A DNA stretch of 33,885 nt, from NCBI GenBank assembly GCA_009778575.1, contig WRJJ01000009.1, forward strand, positions 1 through 33,885. The letters are read 5' to 3'. Below the pieces are notes generated by a model that saw only the letters and a list, made by a program, of their open reading frames with translations, made no database searches and was not told the origin of the DNA. This stretch comes from Methanomassiliicoccaceae archaeon (lineage in GTDB: Archaea > Thermoplasmatota > Thermoplasmata > Methanomassiliicoccales > Methanomethylophilaceae). Position numbers and translations under genes: made by a program. Positions within the stretch are counted from its first letter, which is position 1; each line of letters opens with the position of its first letter. This document shows, one piece after another, positions 7,719-14,872 of the stretch.

Positions 7719-8669
7719 TCACCGGAAGTCCTCCGGTATGCCTGCGGCCTCGCCGCCCATGTCGAAACAGCCTATGGCAGCGACGGCGCCGATCGCACCG
7801 CCTGGGCCCGTCAGAATGATCACCGATACCCCGTTCTCTTCCGCCGCCTTGACCGCATCATCTATTGTCAGGATCTCTGTCTTCGCCCTCAGTCCGTATT
7901 TGTTCAGGTTGTCGGGGATACGCAGGCCCTTGAATACCGTCATCACGGAATTCTCCGAGTACGATTCCTTTTTCATGAAATCCATGCAGAACTCTATCAG
8001 CGCGGGTATCTCTTCCTCTTTTACCGCAAAAGATACTGCTGTGGAGCAGCAGTTCGTTGTCTTGTTTGGGACCTTCGGGTTCAATTGTATTATCTTGTGT
8101 TCGATGAAACTGCCGATGGGGCAGGTGCTTCCCATCTTCAGTGTGGCTACCCATGACGCGCCTTTCTCCTTCGTATCCGTATCGTCCACGCCCACTATCA
8201 CCCTGACCGTCTTGGGTGTGATTATGTCCACATGGGCCTTGTGGGCACCGCCTATCTTGAAATCGTCCGGATATTCGGTCTGTATCACATCGGGGCATTG
8301 AGGGATGCAGGCGCCTATCCCTATGGTTGCCCCCGCTATACCGTACCACGTGGTCCTGACCCTGTCGCCCTCTATCTTCAGAGACGCCAGGCCTTGGCCG
8401 CCCACATGCTCCGATACCGGACCGAAACTGAGCTCCTTCTCTCCGACCACGGCATCCATTATCAGGGTCTGGCCGTCCATCCTGATGTCCTTTATGACGC
8501 CTCCGGACCTTTTACGGTTCACAACATCCCATTCTCCGGGACCTTTTGATATGCATTTCTCGACTATCTGCGCTATGCCTCTTTCCTCATCCACCATGGT
8601 GAGGAATCCTTTGCAGAACAATTGCCCGTATTTTTGTTTGACCTCATCCGGCCTGAGGATCTGTACCAT
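7719..8669 (-). CDS. Methanogenesis marker protein 11
   Basis: A 316-residue protein matching the family called methanogenesis marker 11, which occurs essentially in methanogens. Its function is not established. The central signature VIVGVDDTDTKEKGASW resembles the DDTD motif of TiaS-like (tRNA-Ile2 agmatidine synthase) proteins. The C-terminus has a glycine-rich TGPGGAIGAVAAIG segment, and cysteines occur at QCPD, STCPIGS and NCCS. Its presence is the best single indicator that this genome belongs to a methanogen. It lies 2 bp from kptA and 4 bp from uppS inside the folD operon. Confidence 0.88.
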   Translation of the reverse strand: MVQILRPDEVKQKYGQLFCKGFLTMVDEERGIAQIVEKCISKGPGEWDVVNRKRSGGVIKDIRMDGQTLIMDAVVGEKELSFGPVSEHVGGQGLASLKIEGDRVRTTWYGIAGATIGIGACIPQCPDVIQTEYPDDFKIGGAHKAHVDIITPKTVRVIVGVDDTDTKEKGASWVATLKMGSTCPIGSFIEHKIIQLNPKVPNKTTNCCSTAVSFAVKEEEIPALIEFCMDFMKKESYSENSVMTVFKGLRIPDNLNKYGLRAKTEILTIDDAVKAAEENGVSVIILTGPGGAIGAVAAIGCFDMGGEAAGIPEDFR

Positions 8670-8671
8670 TC

Positions 8672-9346
8672 TTATTCCTCTTCCTCGTCCGAATAGTCTT
8701 CGTCCTCTTCATCATCGTCCGTCTCGGCTACGTACAGGAACTCTGAGGGGACCTGGTCGCAGAGGAACACCGTCTTCGCGGCCTTCCCTATCTCTATCCC
8801 TGCGTCAATGCATCCTGTCGTGTCGATAGCGAGGATCACCGGCTCTTCCACCCTGACAGATCCCGCCCTCACCGCATCCCTGTAAGAGAGCGAGAGGTGC
8901 ACCATCGCTCTGTCAGAGGGGAAAAGCCCGTCCTCCAGAAGTATCGGGCATTCTTCTTCCGTTGTTGGATAAAAGAGGACCTCCGGTATGTCGTCGACCG
9001 GGAGCCTGAGGCTCAGTTCTATCGTATGGCCGTACGTCGCCCTTACGTCGCCCCCGGATATCTGGTATCTTCCTTTGGGGTCCGTTTCTGCCATCGCCTC
9101 GACGTGATGCGTCCTCAGCCATTTCATCCTGGGATTCTTAGCCTTCATCACAGCAACGATATCCCTCATGTCAACGAAACCCTGATCATCCATGTCAAGG
9201 TCAAATTTACCGTGCCTTAGTATGCCTGCCATCGCCCTGCCCAGTTTCTCTACCTCGTAATCACTCATCAGAAACTTTCCGTCCTCTCCGCATATCGGAC
9301 AGTACTCGTCACGGAAATAGCCATGTTCCTCGCATTCCCTTATCAT
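8672..9346 (-). CDS. kptA: RNA 2'-phosphotransferase with N-terminal zinc ribbon
   Basis: A 224-residue protein of the Tpt1/KptA family, which transfers a 2'-phosphate from RNA to NAD, giving ADP-ribose 1",2"-cyclic phosphate. A zinc-ribbon-like start (CEEHGYFRDEYCPICG) precedes the catalytic domain, which shows ILRHGKFDLDMDDQGFVD, the LRTHHVEAM segment, and GRYQISGGDVRATYGHT. The last 15 residues are almost all Asp and Glu, probably a flexible tail. The real target in archaea is uncertain because their tRNA splicing does not leave 2'-phosphates. The SD GGTGATC overlaps the folD stop, so coupling is likely. Confidence 0.9.
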   Translation of the reverse strand: MIRECEEHGYFRDEYCPICGEDGKFLMSDYEVEKLGRAMAGILRHGKFDLDMDDQGFVDMRDIVAVMKAKNPRMKWLRTHHVEAMAETDPKGRYQISGGDVRATYGHTIELSLRLPVDDIPEVLFYPTTEEECPILLEDGLFPSDRAMVHLSLSYRDAVRAGSVRVEEPVILAIDTTGCIDAGIEIGKAAKTVFLCDQVPSEFLYVAETDDDEEDEDYSDEEEE

Positions 9347-9350
9347 CTGA

Positions 9351-10232
9351 TCACCTTGAAACAGCCTTCTCGGCTGCAGACACCGTGTTGGCCATGAGCA
9401 TGCATATTGTCATGGGGCCGACGCCGCCGGGCACGGGGGATATCGCGGAGACCTTGTCTTTAACGCCCTCGAAATCCACATCGCCCACAAGTTTCGACCC
9501 TTTCGCAGAGGAGGGGTCGTCCACTCTGTTCGTGCCGACATCTATCACTACCGCCCCGTCCTTGACCATCTCTGCCGTTACGAAGTTGGGCTTGCCCATT
9601 GCCACTATCAATATGTCCGCTAACCTTGTTATTGAGGGGAGGTCCTTTGTCCTTGAATGTACGACTGTGACCGTCGAATCCGCCCCGTCCCCTTTCTGCA
9701 TCATCATCGCGGCCATCGGTTTGCCCACGATGTTGCTCCTGCCTACTACGACAATGTGCTTCCCCTTCGTCTCTATCCCCGACCTTATCAGCATTTGCTG
9801 TACGCCTGCCGGCGTGGCGGGGAGGAATTCCGGCTCTCCGATGAGCATCTTCCCCACGTTCACCGGATGGAAGCAGTCCACGTCCTTCTTCGGATCTATC
9901 GCGTTGATCACCGTCTTCTCATCGATACCGGAAGGCAGCGGCAGCTGTACCAGGAAGCCATGGATGTTCTTGTCATTGTTCAATTCGCTGACCTTTTTCA
10001 AAAGGTCTTTCTCGGCTGTGTCCTCTGGAAGCGTTATCGTGACCGAATGCATGCCGAGCTCCTCGCATTTCTTACCTTTCATCCTGACATAGACCTCGGA
10101 AGCGGGGTCGTTCCCTACGAGTACTACCGCCAGACCGGGTGTGGTGCCTTTCGATTTAAGGGCCTCTATCCTCTCTTTAAGCTCCGCGTATATACTTTCG
10201 GATACGGTCTTACCAAGTATCAGTTCGGACAA
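9351..10232 (-). CDS. folD: Methylene-THF dehydrogenase/methenyl-THF cyclohydrolase FolD
   Basis: A 293-residue bifunctional enzyme interconverting 5,10-methylene-, methenyl- and 10-formyl-tetrahydrofolate. The catalytic segment Y48-VRM-K52 and the DVDCFHPVNVGKM, GRSNIVGKPMA and SPVPGGVGPMT motifs are all present. No ATG or GTG is in frame upstream. The start is TTG 10232, with GGTGA 5 bp before it. First gene of the operon folD-kptA-marker 11-uppS-radical SAM. A folate enzyme in a methanogen suggests folate, rather than tetrahydromethanopterin alone, carries C1 units for biosynthesis; purH at 27483 needs the 10-formyl product. Confidence 0.95.
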   Translation of the reverse strand: MSELILGKTVSESIYAELKERIEALKSKGTTPGLAVVLVGNDPASEVYVRMKGKKCEELGMHSVTITLPEDTAEKDLLKKVSELNNDKNIHGFLVQLPLPSGIDEKTVINAIDPKKDVDCFHPVNVGKMLIGEPEFLPATPAGVQQMLIRSGIETKGKHIVVVGRSNIVGKPMAAMMMQKGDGADSTVTVVHSRTKDLPSITRLADILIVAMGKPNFVTAEMVKDGAVVIDVGTNRVDDPSSAKGSKLVGDVDFEGVKDKVSAISPVPGGVGPMTICMLMANTVSAAEKAVSR

Positions 10233-10256
10233 AACGTCACCATCCTTTGAAAGATA

Positions 10257-10275
10257 AATCTATTATATTATATTA
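10257..10275 (-). promoter_or_regulatory. AT-rich promoter of the folD operon
   Basis: The minus strand reads GTAATATAATATAATAGA, several overlapping TATA boxes across the 40-bp gap between the deacetylase stop and folD. Depending on which is used, the transcript starts at or a few bases before the TTG start codon. Confidence 0.6.
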
Positions 10276-11076
10276 CTGACCGCTTTCCATCCGCTTTCTG
10301 ACTTCGGTCAATGTCATCGGCCTCATTCCCATGTCGGTCATACCTTCCAGCACCTTCCTTACATTGGCGGTGTTGTTCTCGATCTCTCCCGCGGACATCA
10401 TTCCCCTTTCCCTTGACTCCACCATGTGCCAGGTATGTGTTGCCAGGACAAATGCGCCTCCCTCCATCTCAGAGGCCATCCTCAGATAGTCCTCCGGCCT
10501 CCTCTTTGATTCGTGCATCGGCCAGAGGTAAGCGGCGATCTTCTTTCCGTCGGCGTCCGTGCCTTCCGGCACGGCCATCTCCCACACGCCGCCGCTCATC
10601 CTCGCCGGCATGAGGGACGGCCCCATCCTGATATAGCGGGATGAATCCGTACAAATGCCGAACTCGGGGAGAAGACCTATCGTCTCGTCATCCGCCCTCA
10701 TATACGGCGCCCGGAAACTCCGCGGAGCTTTTCCTACGGCGTCCTTCACTGCGCAGACGGATTCTTCCAGGACCGCCCTCTTTCCATCCGCCCCCGTTAT
10801 CGCGGAGATGTCCTCATGTTCCGCCCCGTGGATGCCTACCTCATGTTTGGAGAGCGGTCCGGCGTCAATGCTCCCCAGGGTGGCGGCCTCCGCGAAGAAT
10901 GTCGCTTTCATCGACAGTTCGTCAAGCAGATCCGCAAGTACGGACAGCCCTTTCTCTGTTGAGGAGAATCTCGGCCCGGTGCCGTTCCCCCTGTCGATGG
11001 ACCCGGCGGCGGTGCCGCCGGGGACCTGAATGTTCACGTCCCTGTCCAGATCGACCGTGAAGCACAGCGCCCGCAT
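10273..11076 (-). CDS. Polysaccharide deacetylase (NodB-homology) family protein
   Basis: A 267-residue NodB-like fold. Motif 1 is CFTVDLDRD (residues 5-13), the metal histidines are H83-x3-H87 in GIHGAEHED, the RxPY motif is SFRAPYMR (R122, P124), and a late His-rich strand reads VLATHTWHMVE. Family members hydrolyse N-acetyl or similar amide bonds in sugars, with a metal ion. There is no signal peptide or membrane segment, so the protein should be cytoplasmic. It starts 1 bp after AMP phosphorylase in the nucleotide-salvage operon, an association I cannot explain from known pathways. The substrate is unknown. Alternatives are a sugar-, purine- or amide-deacylating member of the same fold. 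Confidence 0.75.
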   Translation of the reverse strand: MRALCFTVDLDRDVNIQVPGGTAAGSIDRGNGTGPRFSSTEKGLSVLADLLDELSMKATFFAEAATLGSIDAGPLSKHEVGIHGAEHEDISAITGADGKRAVLEESVCAVKDAVGKAPRSFRAPYMRADDETIGLLPEFGICTDSSRYIRMGPSLMPARMSGGVWEMAVPEGTDADGKKIAAYLWPMHESKRRPEDYLRMASEMEGGAFVLATHTWHMVESRERGMMSAGEIENNTANVRKVLEGMTDMGMRPMTLTEVRKRMESGQ

Positions 11077-11077
11077 C

Positions 11078-12583
11078 TTACCTTGTCCTGGTTGCGGTTA
11101 TCTTTTTCAGCAGCATTCCCTCTATGTCGAAGGGTTTGTACTTTGCGGCCAGTTCCCTGGCCCTGTCCACTTTGGCCTTGTTATCGCCGTATATCCGGAA
11201 CAGCACCTCTCCTTTCTCTACCCTCTGGCCTTTCTTCTTGTACAGAAGGATCCCTGCGCCTTTGTCGGCCGGGGATCCGGCCGCGACCGCTATCGCGACC
11301 AGTTCTTTGTTGGATATTGTGTGCACGTACCCCGATTTCAAAGATGCCACTTCCGCAGTGAACTCCCCCGGAACAAGGTCGTTTGAACTGATGTCATAAT
11401 TGCCTTTCTGCGCTGCGACTATCTCCCTGAACTTCTTCATGGCCGCCCCCGAGTCCAGGATCTCCCTTGCTTTATCCGATCCGTTGGCGATGCCTCCCAT
11501 CTCCAGTATCATTCCGGCAATGTCGCACGCCTTTTCGACCACGCTTGAGGGGTGCCTTTCTCCCTCGAGAATGCGTATGGCCTCCCTTGCCTCGAGTTTC
11601 GGGCCTATCGCGTTCCCCACGGGCTGGTCTGCGTAAGTTATGGCGCACTCCACATGTATGTTCAGCTTCTCTCCAAGATCCATGAAGTCCCTGGCATATG
11701 CTTTTGCCACCTCTATGGTCGGGACCTTCGTGCCTGCTCCCGTGGGAATGTCAACGACAAGATGCGTCGCACCGATGGCCAATTTTTTGCTGAGTATGGA
11801 TGCGAGCATCTGCGCGCGGGGGTTTATTCCCAGCGGATGTTCCACTTTTATCACCATGTCGTCTACCGGTGCCAGGTTCATCGCCCCACCCCATGCCAGC
11901 ACTCCGCCCGTCTCTTCGGATATCCTCTTAAGGGTTGCCGCATCCATCTCGACATCGCAGAACGTTTCCACGAAATCTGATGTTCCGCAGGCGCTGCTGA
12001 TCGCCCTTGATGATGTCTTGGGAAGCATTAGCCCCGCCGCCGCGGCTATGGATACCACAATCGGCGTTATCTTGTTTCCCGGGACGCCTCCCATGCTGTG
12101 GAAGTCATAGACCGGCGAACGGTCGAACTCCACTCTGTCCCCGGTGCTTACCATCGCTTCCGTGAAGTCCGCTATCTCTTCGATGTCCATTCCGTTTATG
12201 TGCAGCGCCGTAAGCCATGCCGAGATCTCTATCTTCGATAATCTGTTCTCAAGTATGTCTGAAACTATAGCGTATATCTCTTCTTTCGACAGCTTTTCCT
12301 TGTCCATCTTCCTCCTGATGAACCTGACGGACTCCGGACTGCTGGCATATACGATGCTCAGCTCATCTCCGTCGGATGCTCCAACCTTTGCCTTCAGGTC
12401 GCTGGAGAGTACCGCTTCTCCGGGGCTCACAAAGTCCGAGACGTTGAGGAGCGCTATTGCCGACCTCTTGCCGTCTATCCTTACTCTGTCGTTGTCCCTT
12501 CCGCCTATCTTCAATGCGTCCTCTCCGTTCATCAGTACGGATGGCTCAGTGCTTATATCCAGGAATTTTACTTTGATGTTCAT
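11078..12583 (-). CDS. deoA: AMP phosphorylase
   Basis: A 501-residue enzyme that splits AMP (and CMP or UMP) with phosphate to the base and ribose 1,5-bisphosphate. It belongs to the thymidine phosphorylase superfamily but has the extra N-terminal domain (about residues 1-85) of the archaeal AMP enzymes. Visible motifs are DFHSMGGVPGNKITPIV, KTSSRAISSACGTSDF and VVDIPTGAGTKVPT, plus the C-terminal barrel-hammerhead domain. I start at ATG 12583 (MNIKVKFLDIS); an upstream extension of the frame lies inside RuBisCO and looks non-coding. The ATG overlaps the RuBisCO stop (ATGA). It is the first step of the AMP pathway, whose other two enzymes lie just upstream in the operon. Confidence 0.93.
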   Translation of the reverse strand: MNIKVKFLDISTEPSVLMNGEDALKIGGRDNDRVRIDGKRSAIALLNVSDFVSPGEAVLSSDLKAKVGASDGDELSIVYASSPESVRFIRRKMDKEKLSKEEIYAIVSDILENRLSKIEISAWLTALHINGMDIEEIADFTEAMVSTGDRVEFDRSPVYDFHSMGGVPGNKITPIVVSIAAAAGLMLPKTSSRAISSACGTSDFVETFCDVEMDAATLKRISEETGGVLAWGGAMNLAPVDDMVIKVEHPLGINPRAQMLASILSKKLAIGATHLVVDIPTGAGTKVPTIEVAKAYARDFMDLGEKLNIHVECAITYADQPVGNAIGPKLEAREAIRILEGERHPSSVVEKACDIAGMILEMGGIANGSDKAREILDSGAAMKKFREIVAAQKGNYDISSNDLVPGEFTAEVASLKSGYVHTISNKELVAIAVAAGSPADKGAGILLYKKKGQRVEKGEVLFRIYGDNKAKVDRARELAAKYKPFDIEGMLLKKITATRTR

Positions 12584-13818
12584 TTTATGCCCCATTTGTC
12601 CAGCGCTTCTTTCAATTCCGGGTGGTCCTTGGCGTATGCGGCCGCATCTATTCCAGCAAACGCCGCATCTACCGCTTGGCACATGCCCATTGCACCCTTC
12701 CTTACTCCGCCGGGGTGTCCGGCCACCCCTCCTCCGGCCTGTATCTGCACATTGAACCCGGATGCCTGTATCAACCTGCCTATCACTCCGGGATATACTC
12801 CCCCTGAGCAGACGGGCATCACCGTTCTGTATCCTCCGTCCTCCTTAAGGCAGGCTTCCAGATTATAGTGGTCGCCGCCCTCGCCGCCGGTCATCTTGCC
12901 TGTTCCGAGAGTCCCTATATGCAGGGCGTCCCCCCCGCACATCCTCACTATCTTCGTGATGGGAAGCATGGATATGCCGTGCAGCGGATCTTTCGTAAAG
13001 GCTCCGTGCATCGTGCGGTGCACATGGATCGGCACTTTTATGGCGGGGTCCTCGGCCAAGGCCTGGACCGCAGCGAACCCGCAGGTGATCACATCGACCA
13101 TTATCTGCTTGGCGCCCCATGACTGTGCATCCTCCGCCAGCTGGATTATCCTATCGCCGTTGGTGCTTACGTTCACCGCGTGGACCATCCTGTGGCCTTC
13201 TTCTTTCAGCCGGTCCAGTGATTCCGCCACAGCTTTTGTCCTATCTTCAATGGGACAGAAACTCTGATCCACCAGGGTCTCATCATCCTTGCTGTTGGTC
13301 AGCCCCCCGCTTCCTGCTTCGTAGACGTACTTTGCCGTGTCCTTCGGGGAGAGGCCTATCTTGGGTTTGACGATGGTCCCCACCAGCGGTTTCTCCGGAC
13401 GGTCCAGTATCTTCCTCAGACCGTCCGCCCCGAATTTGGGGCCGCCGTACTTCTTCCTTATTCCCGCAGAGAACTCTACGTCCTCCAGCCTCACTCCGTG
13501 CAGCGCCTCGAGACCGAACAGGTTGCCCGCGATCACGCTCAGTATCTGCGGGATACCTCCGTTCTCTATACTGAAATCCTCCTCGGGGAACGCCAGGACC
13601 ACTATGTCGCCTTTTATCTCGATGATCTTCGCGCCGTAGTTCCTGAACACATCATCGTCAAGCGTTGATATCCCGGTCCATGTGCCCGTGGATTGCTCCG
13701 CGGCAAGGGCCTCCGCCGCCTTCTCGATCGGAAGGTCTGTTGTGACGCGGTATTTGCATATCACATGCGCGTCCAGGTCTATCTCCTCTCCAATATGCAT
13801 ATACGAATATGATCTCAT
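12580..13818 (-). CDS. rbcL: Form III-type ribulose-bisphosphate carboxylase
   Basis: A 412-residue RuBisCO large chain that carboxylates ribulose 1,5-bisphosphate to two 3-phosphoglycerates. All catalytic positions I can align are kept: E41 and T46-W48 region in EQSTGTWT, N99 in AGNLFGL, K151 and K153 in VKPKIGL, the carbamylated lysine K177 with D179 and E180 in SKDDE, H267-R268, H300, loop-6 K308, S338-GG and GGG at 362-364. The usual GGxDFxKDDE motif reads GGLTNSKDDE. It lies between R15P isomerase and AMP phosphorylase with 4-bp overlaps on both sides, which fixes its role in AMP salvage rather than a Calvin cycle. No phosphoribulokinase is in the window. Confidence 0.95.
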   Translation of the reverse strand: MRSYSYMHIGEEIDLDAHVICKYRVTTDLPIEKAAEALAAEQSTGTWTGISTLDDDVFRNYGAKIIEIKGDIVVLAFPEEDFSIENGGIPQILSVIAGNLFGLEALHGVRLEDVEFSAGIRKKYGGPKFGADGLRKILDRPEKPLVGTIVKPKIGLSPKDTAKYVYEAGSGGLTNSKDDETLVDQSFCPIEDRTKAVAESLDRLKEEGHRMVHAVNVSTNGDRIIQLAEDAQSWGAKQIMVDVITCGFAAVQALAEDPAIKVPIHVHRTMHGAFTKDPLHGISMLPITKIVRMCGGDALHIGTLGTGKMTGGEGGDHYNLEACLKEDGGYRTVMPVCSGGVYPGVIGRLIQASGFNVQIQAGGGVAGHPGGVRKGAMGMCQAVDAAFAGIDAAAYAKDHPELKEALDKWGIK

Positions 13819-14795
13819 TGAATCTCCCTCATCCTGAAAATGTCGCCCCCGAGCTGTCTCACCATGACGTCATAAACAGAGCCCGGCGAGAGTATCCCCA
13901 TCTCCGTTATTATCGCATCGATGTACTTCGGGGGGGTCGTGTCGAATACCGGGTTGTACACCTTGACGTCCTTTGGAAGCGCCTCCGCATCCACCACTTC
14001 CTCGCAGTCCCTTTCCTCTATTTCGACCATCTCACCGAACAATGTCATGGGAGAGAATTTGTATGTCTCGGTACACACACTGAACTGCACCCTTGCCTCA
14101 TCCGCGGCTAGTGCCAGCTGCGATGTTCCTATCTTGTTTATCACCGCTCCGTTGGATGTCACGGTGTCTGCGCCCACGAACACCTTGTCCGTTCTCTTCA
14201 TCACAGAGCGCACGGCGCTGTCGATGATGAGCGTCACATCGACGCCCGCTTCCGACAGTTCTTTCACCGTAAGCAGACCCTGCCTCCACGGGCGGGATTC
14301 CGTTGCGTAAACTTTTATGTCCTTGCCTTGGGCATGCGCCTCTTTGATAACGCCGAGGGCCGCGCTGCTGTTGCAGTGAGTGAGTATCGTATCGCCTTTC
14401 TGGACCCTGTTGGCCCCGATCTTGGCAATTGTCTCCACCGCGTTGGACGACATCTCTACGAACAGTTCCGCATTGCGGATGACCGATCCTTTGGCCTCCT
14501 CAAGCGTTCGCGCGTCCTTCATTTCTCTCACGCACGCCTGGACCCCGTTCCACAGAGAGACCGCTGTGGGCCTGGATTCCAGCAGCATCTTCTTTGCCGT
14601 TTCGATATCCTTTACGAATTCCTGCAAAGATCCGCCGGGATAATTTTCGGCGAATCCTCCCATCGCGGACGCTCCTGCGCGGGCTATCCTTCCCGCACCC
14701 CTTATTTTCATTTCTTTGATGTCGGACGCCGTTCCCATTACTGTATCGAACACGTATCCTGGAGTGTTTTTGTTGGATTTAATAAGTATGTTCAT
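13815..14795 (-). CDS. Ribose 1,5-bisphosphate isomerase (eIF2B-like)
   Basis: A 326-residue protein of the eIF2B-alpha/beta/delta-like family. It converts ribose 1,5-bisphosphate to ribulose 1,5-bisphosphate, the RuBisCO substrate. The catalytic Cys and Asp of the archaeal isomerase align with C141 (TILTHCNSSAA) and D192 (LIIDSAV). Other family signs are IRGAGRIARAG, ATESRPWRQG and GADTVTSNGAVINKIGT. I chose ATG 14795 because a TATA-like box near 14845 would put the RNA start near 14820, downstream of the other possible ATG at 14837. No clear SD precedes it. It is the first gene of the AMP-pathway operon and overlaps rbcL by 4 bp. Confidence 0.92.
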   Translation of the reverse strand: MNILIKSNKNTPGYVFDTVMGTASDIKEMKIRGAGRIARAGASAMGGFAENYPGGSLQEFVKDIETAKKMLLESRPTAVSLWNGVQACVREMKDARTLEEAKGSVIRNAELFVEMSSNAVETIAKIGANRVQKGDTILTHCNSSAALGVIKEAHAQGKDIKVYATESRPWRQGLLTVKELSEAGVDVTLIIDSAVRSVMKRTDKVFVGADTVTSNGAVINKIGTSQLALAADEARVQFSVCTETYKFSPMTLFGEMVEIEERDCEEVVDAEALPKDVKVYNPVFDTTPPKYIDAIITEMGILSPGSVYDVMVRQLGGDIFRMREIQ

Positions 14796-14837
14796 CGGCT
14801 TGCTGGTACTTATCAGACCGGAAAAGGTGCTTCTCAT

Positions 14838-14850
14838 CAGTTATTTAAGA
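14838..14850. promoter_or_regulatory. Shared TATA-like element of a divergent promoter
   Basis: AGTTATTTAAGAT on plus reads ATCTTAAATAACT on minus. On plus it lies about 28 bp before the ATG at 14873, giving a leaderless start. On minus it predicts a start near 14820, about 25 nt before the R15P isomerase ATG. One AT-rich element may therefore serve both directions in a 77-bp gap. Confidence 0.45.
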
Positions 14851-14872
14851 TTGGTCTACATTAGGTTGAATC

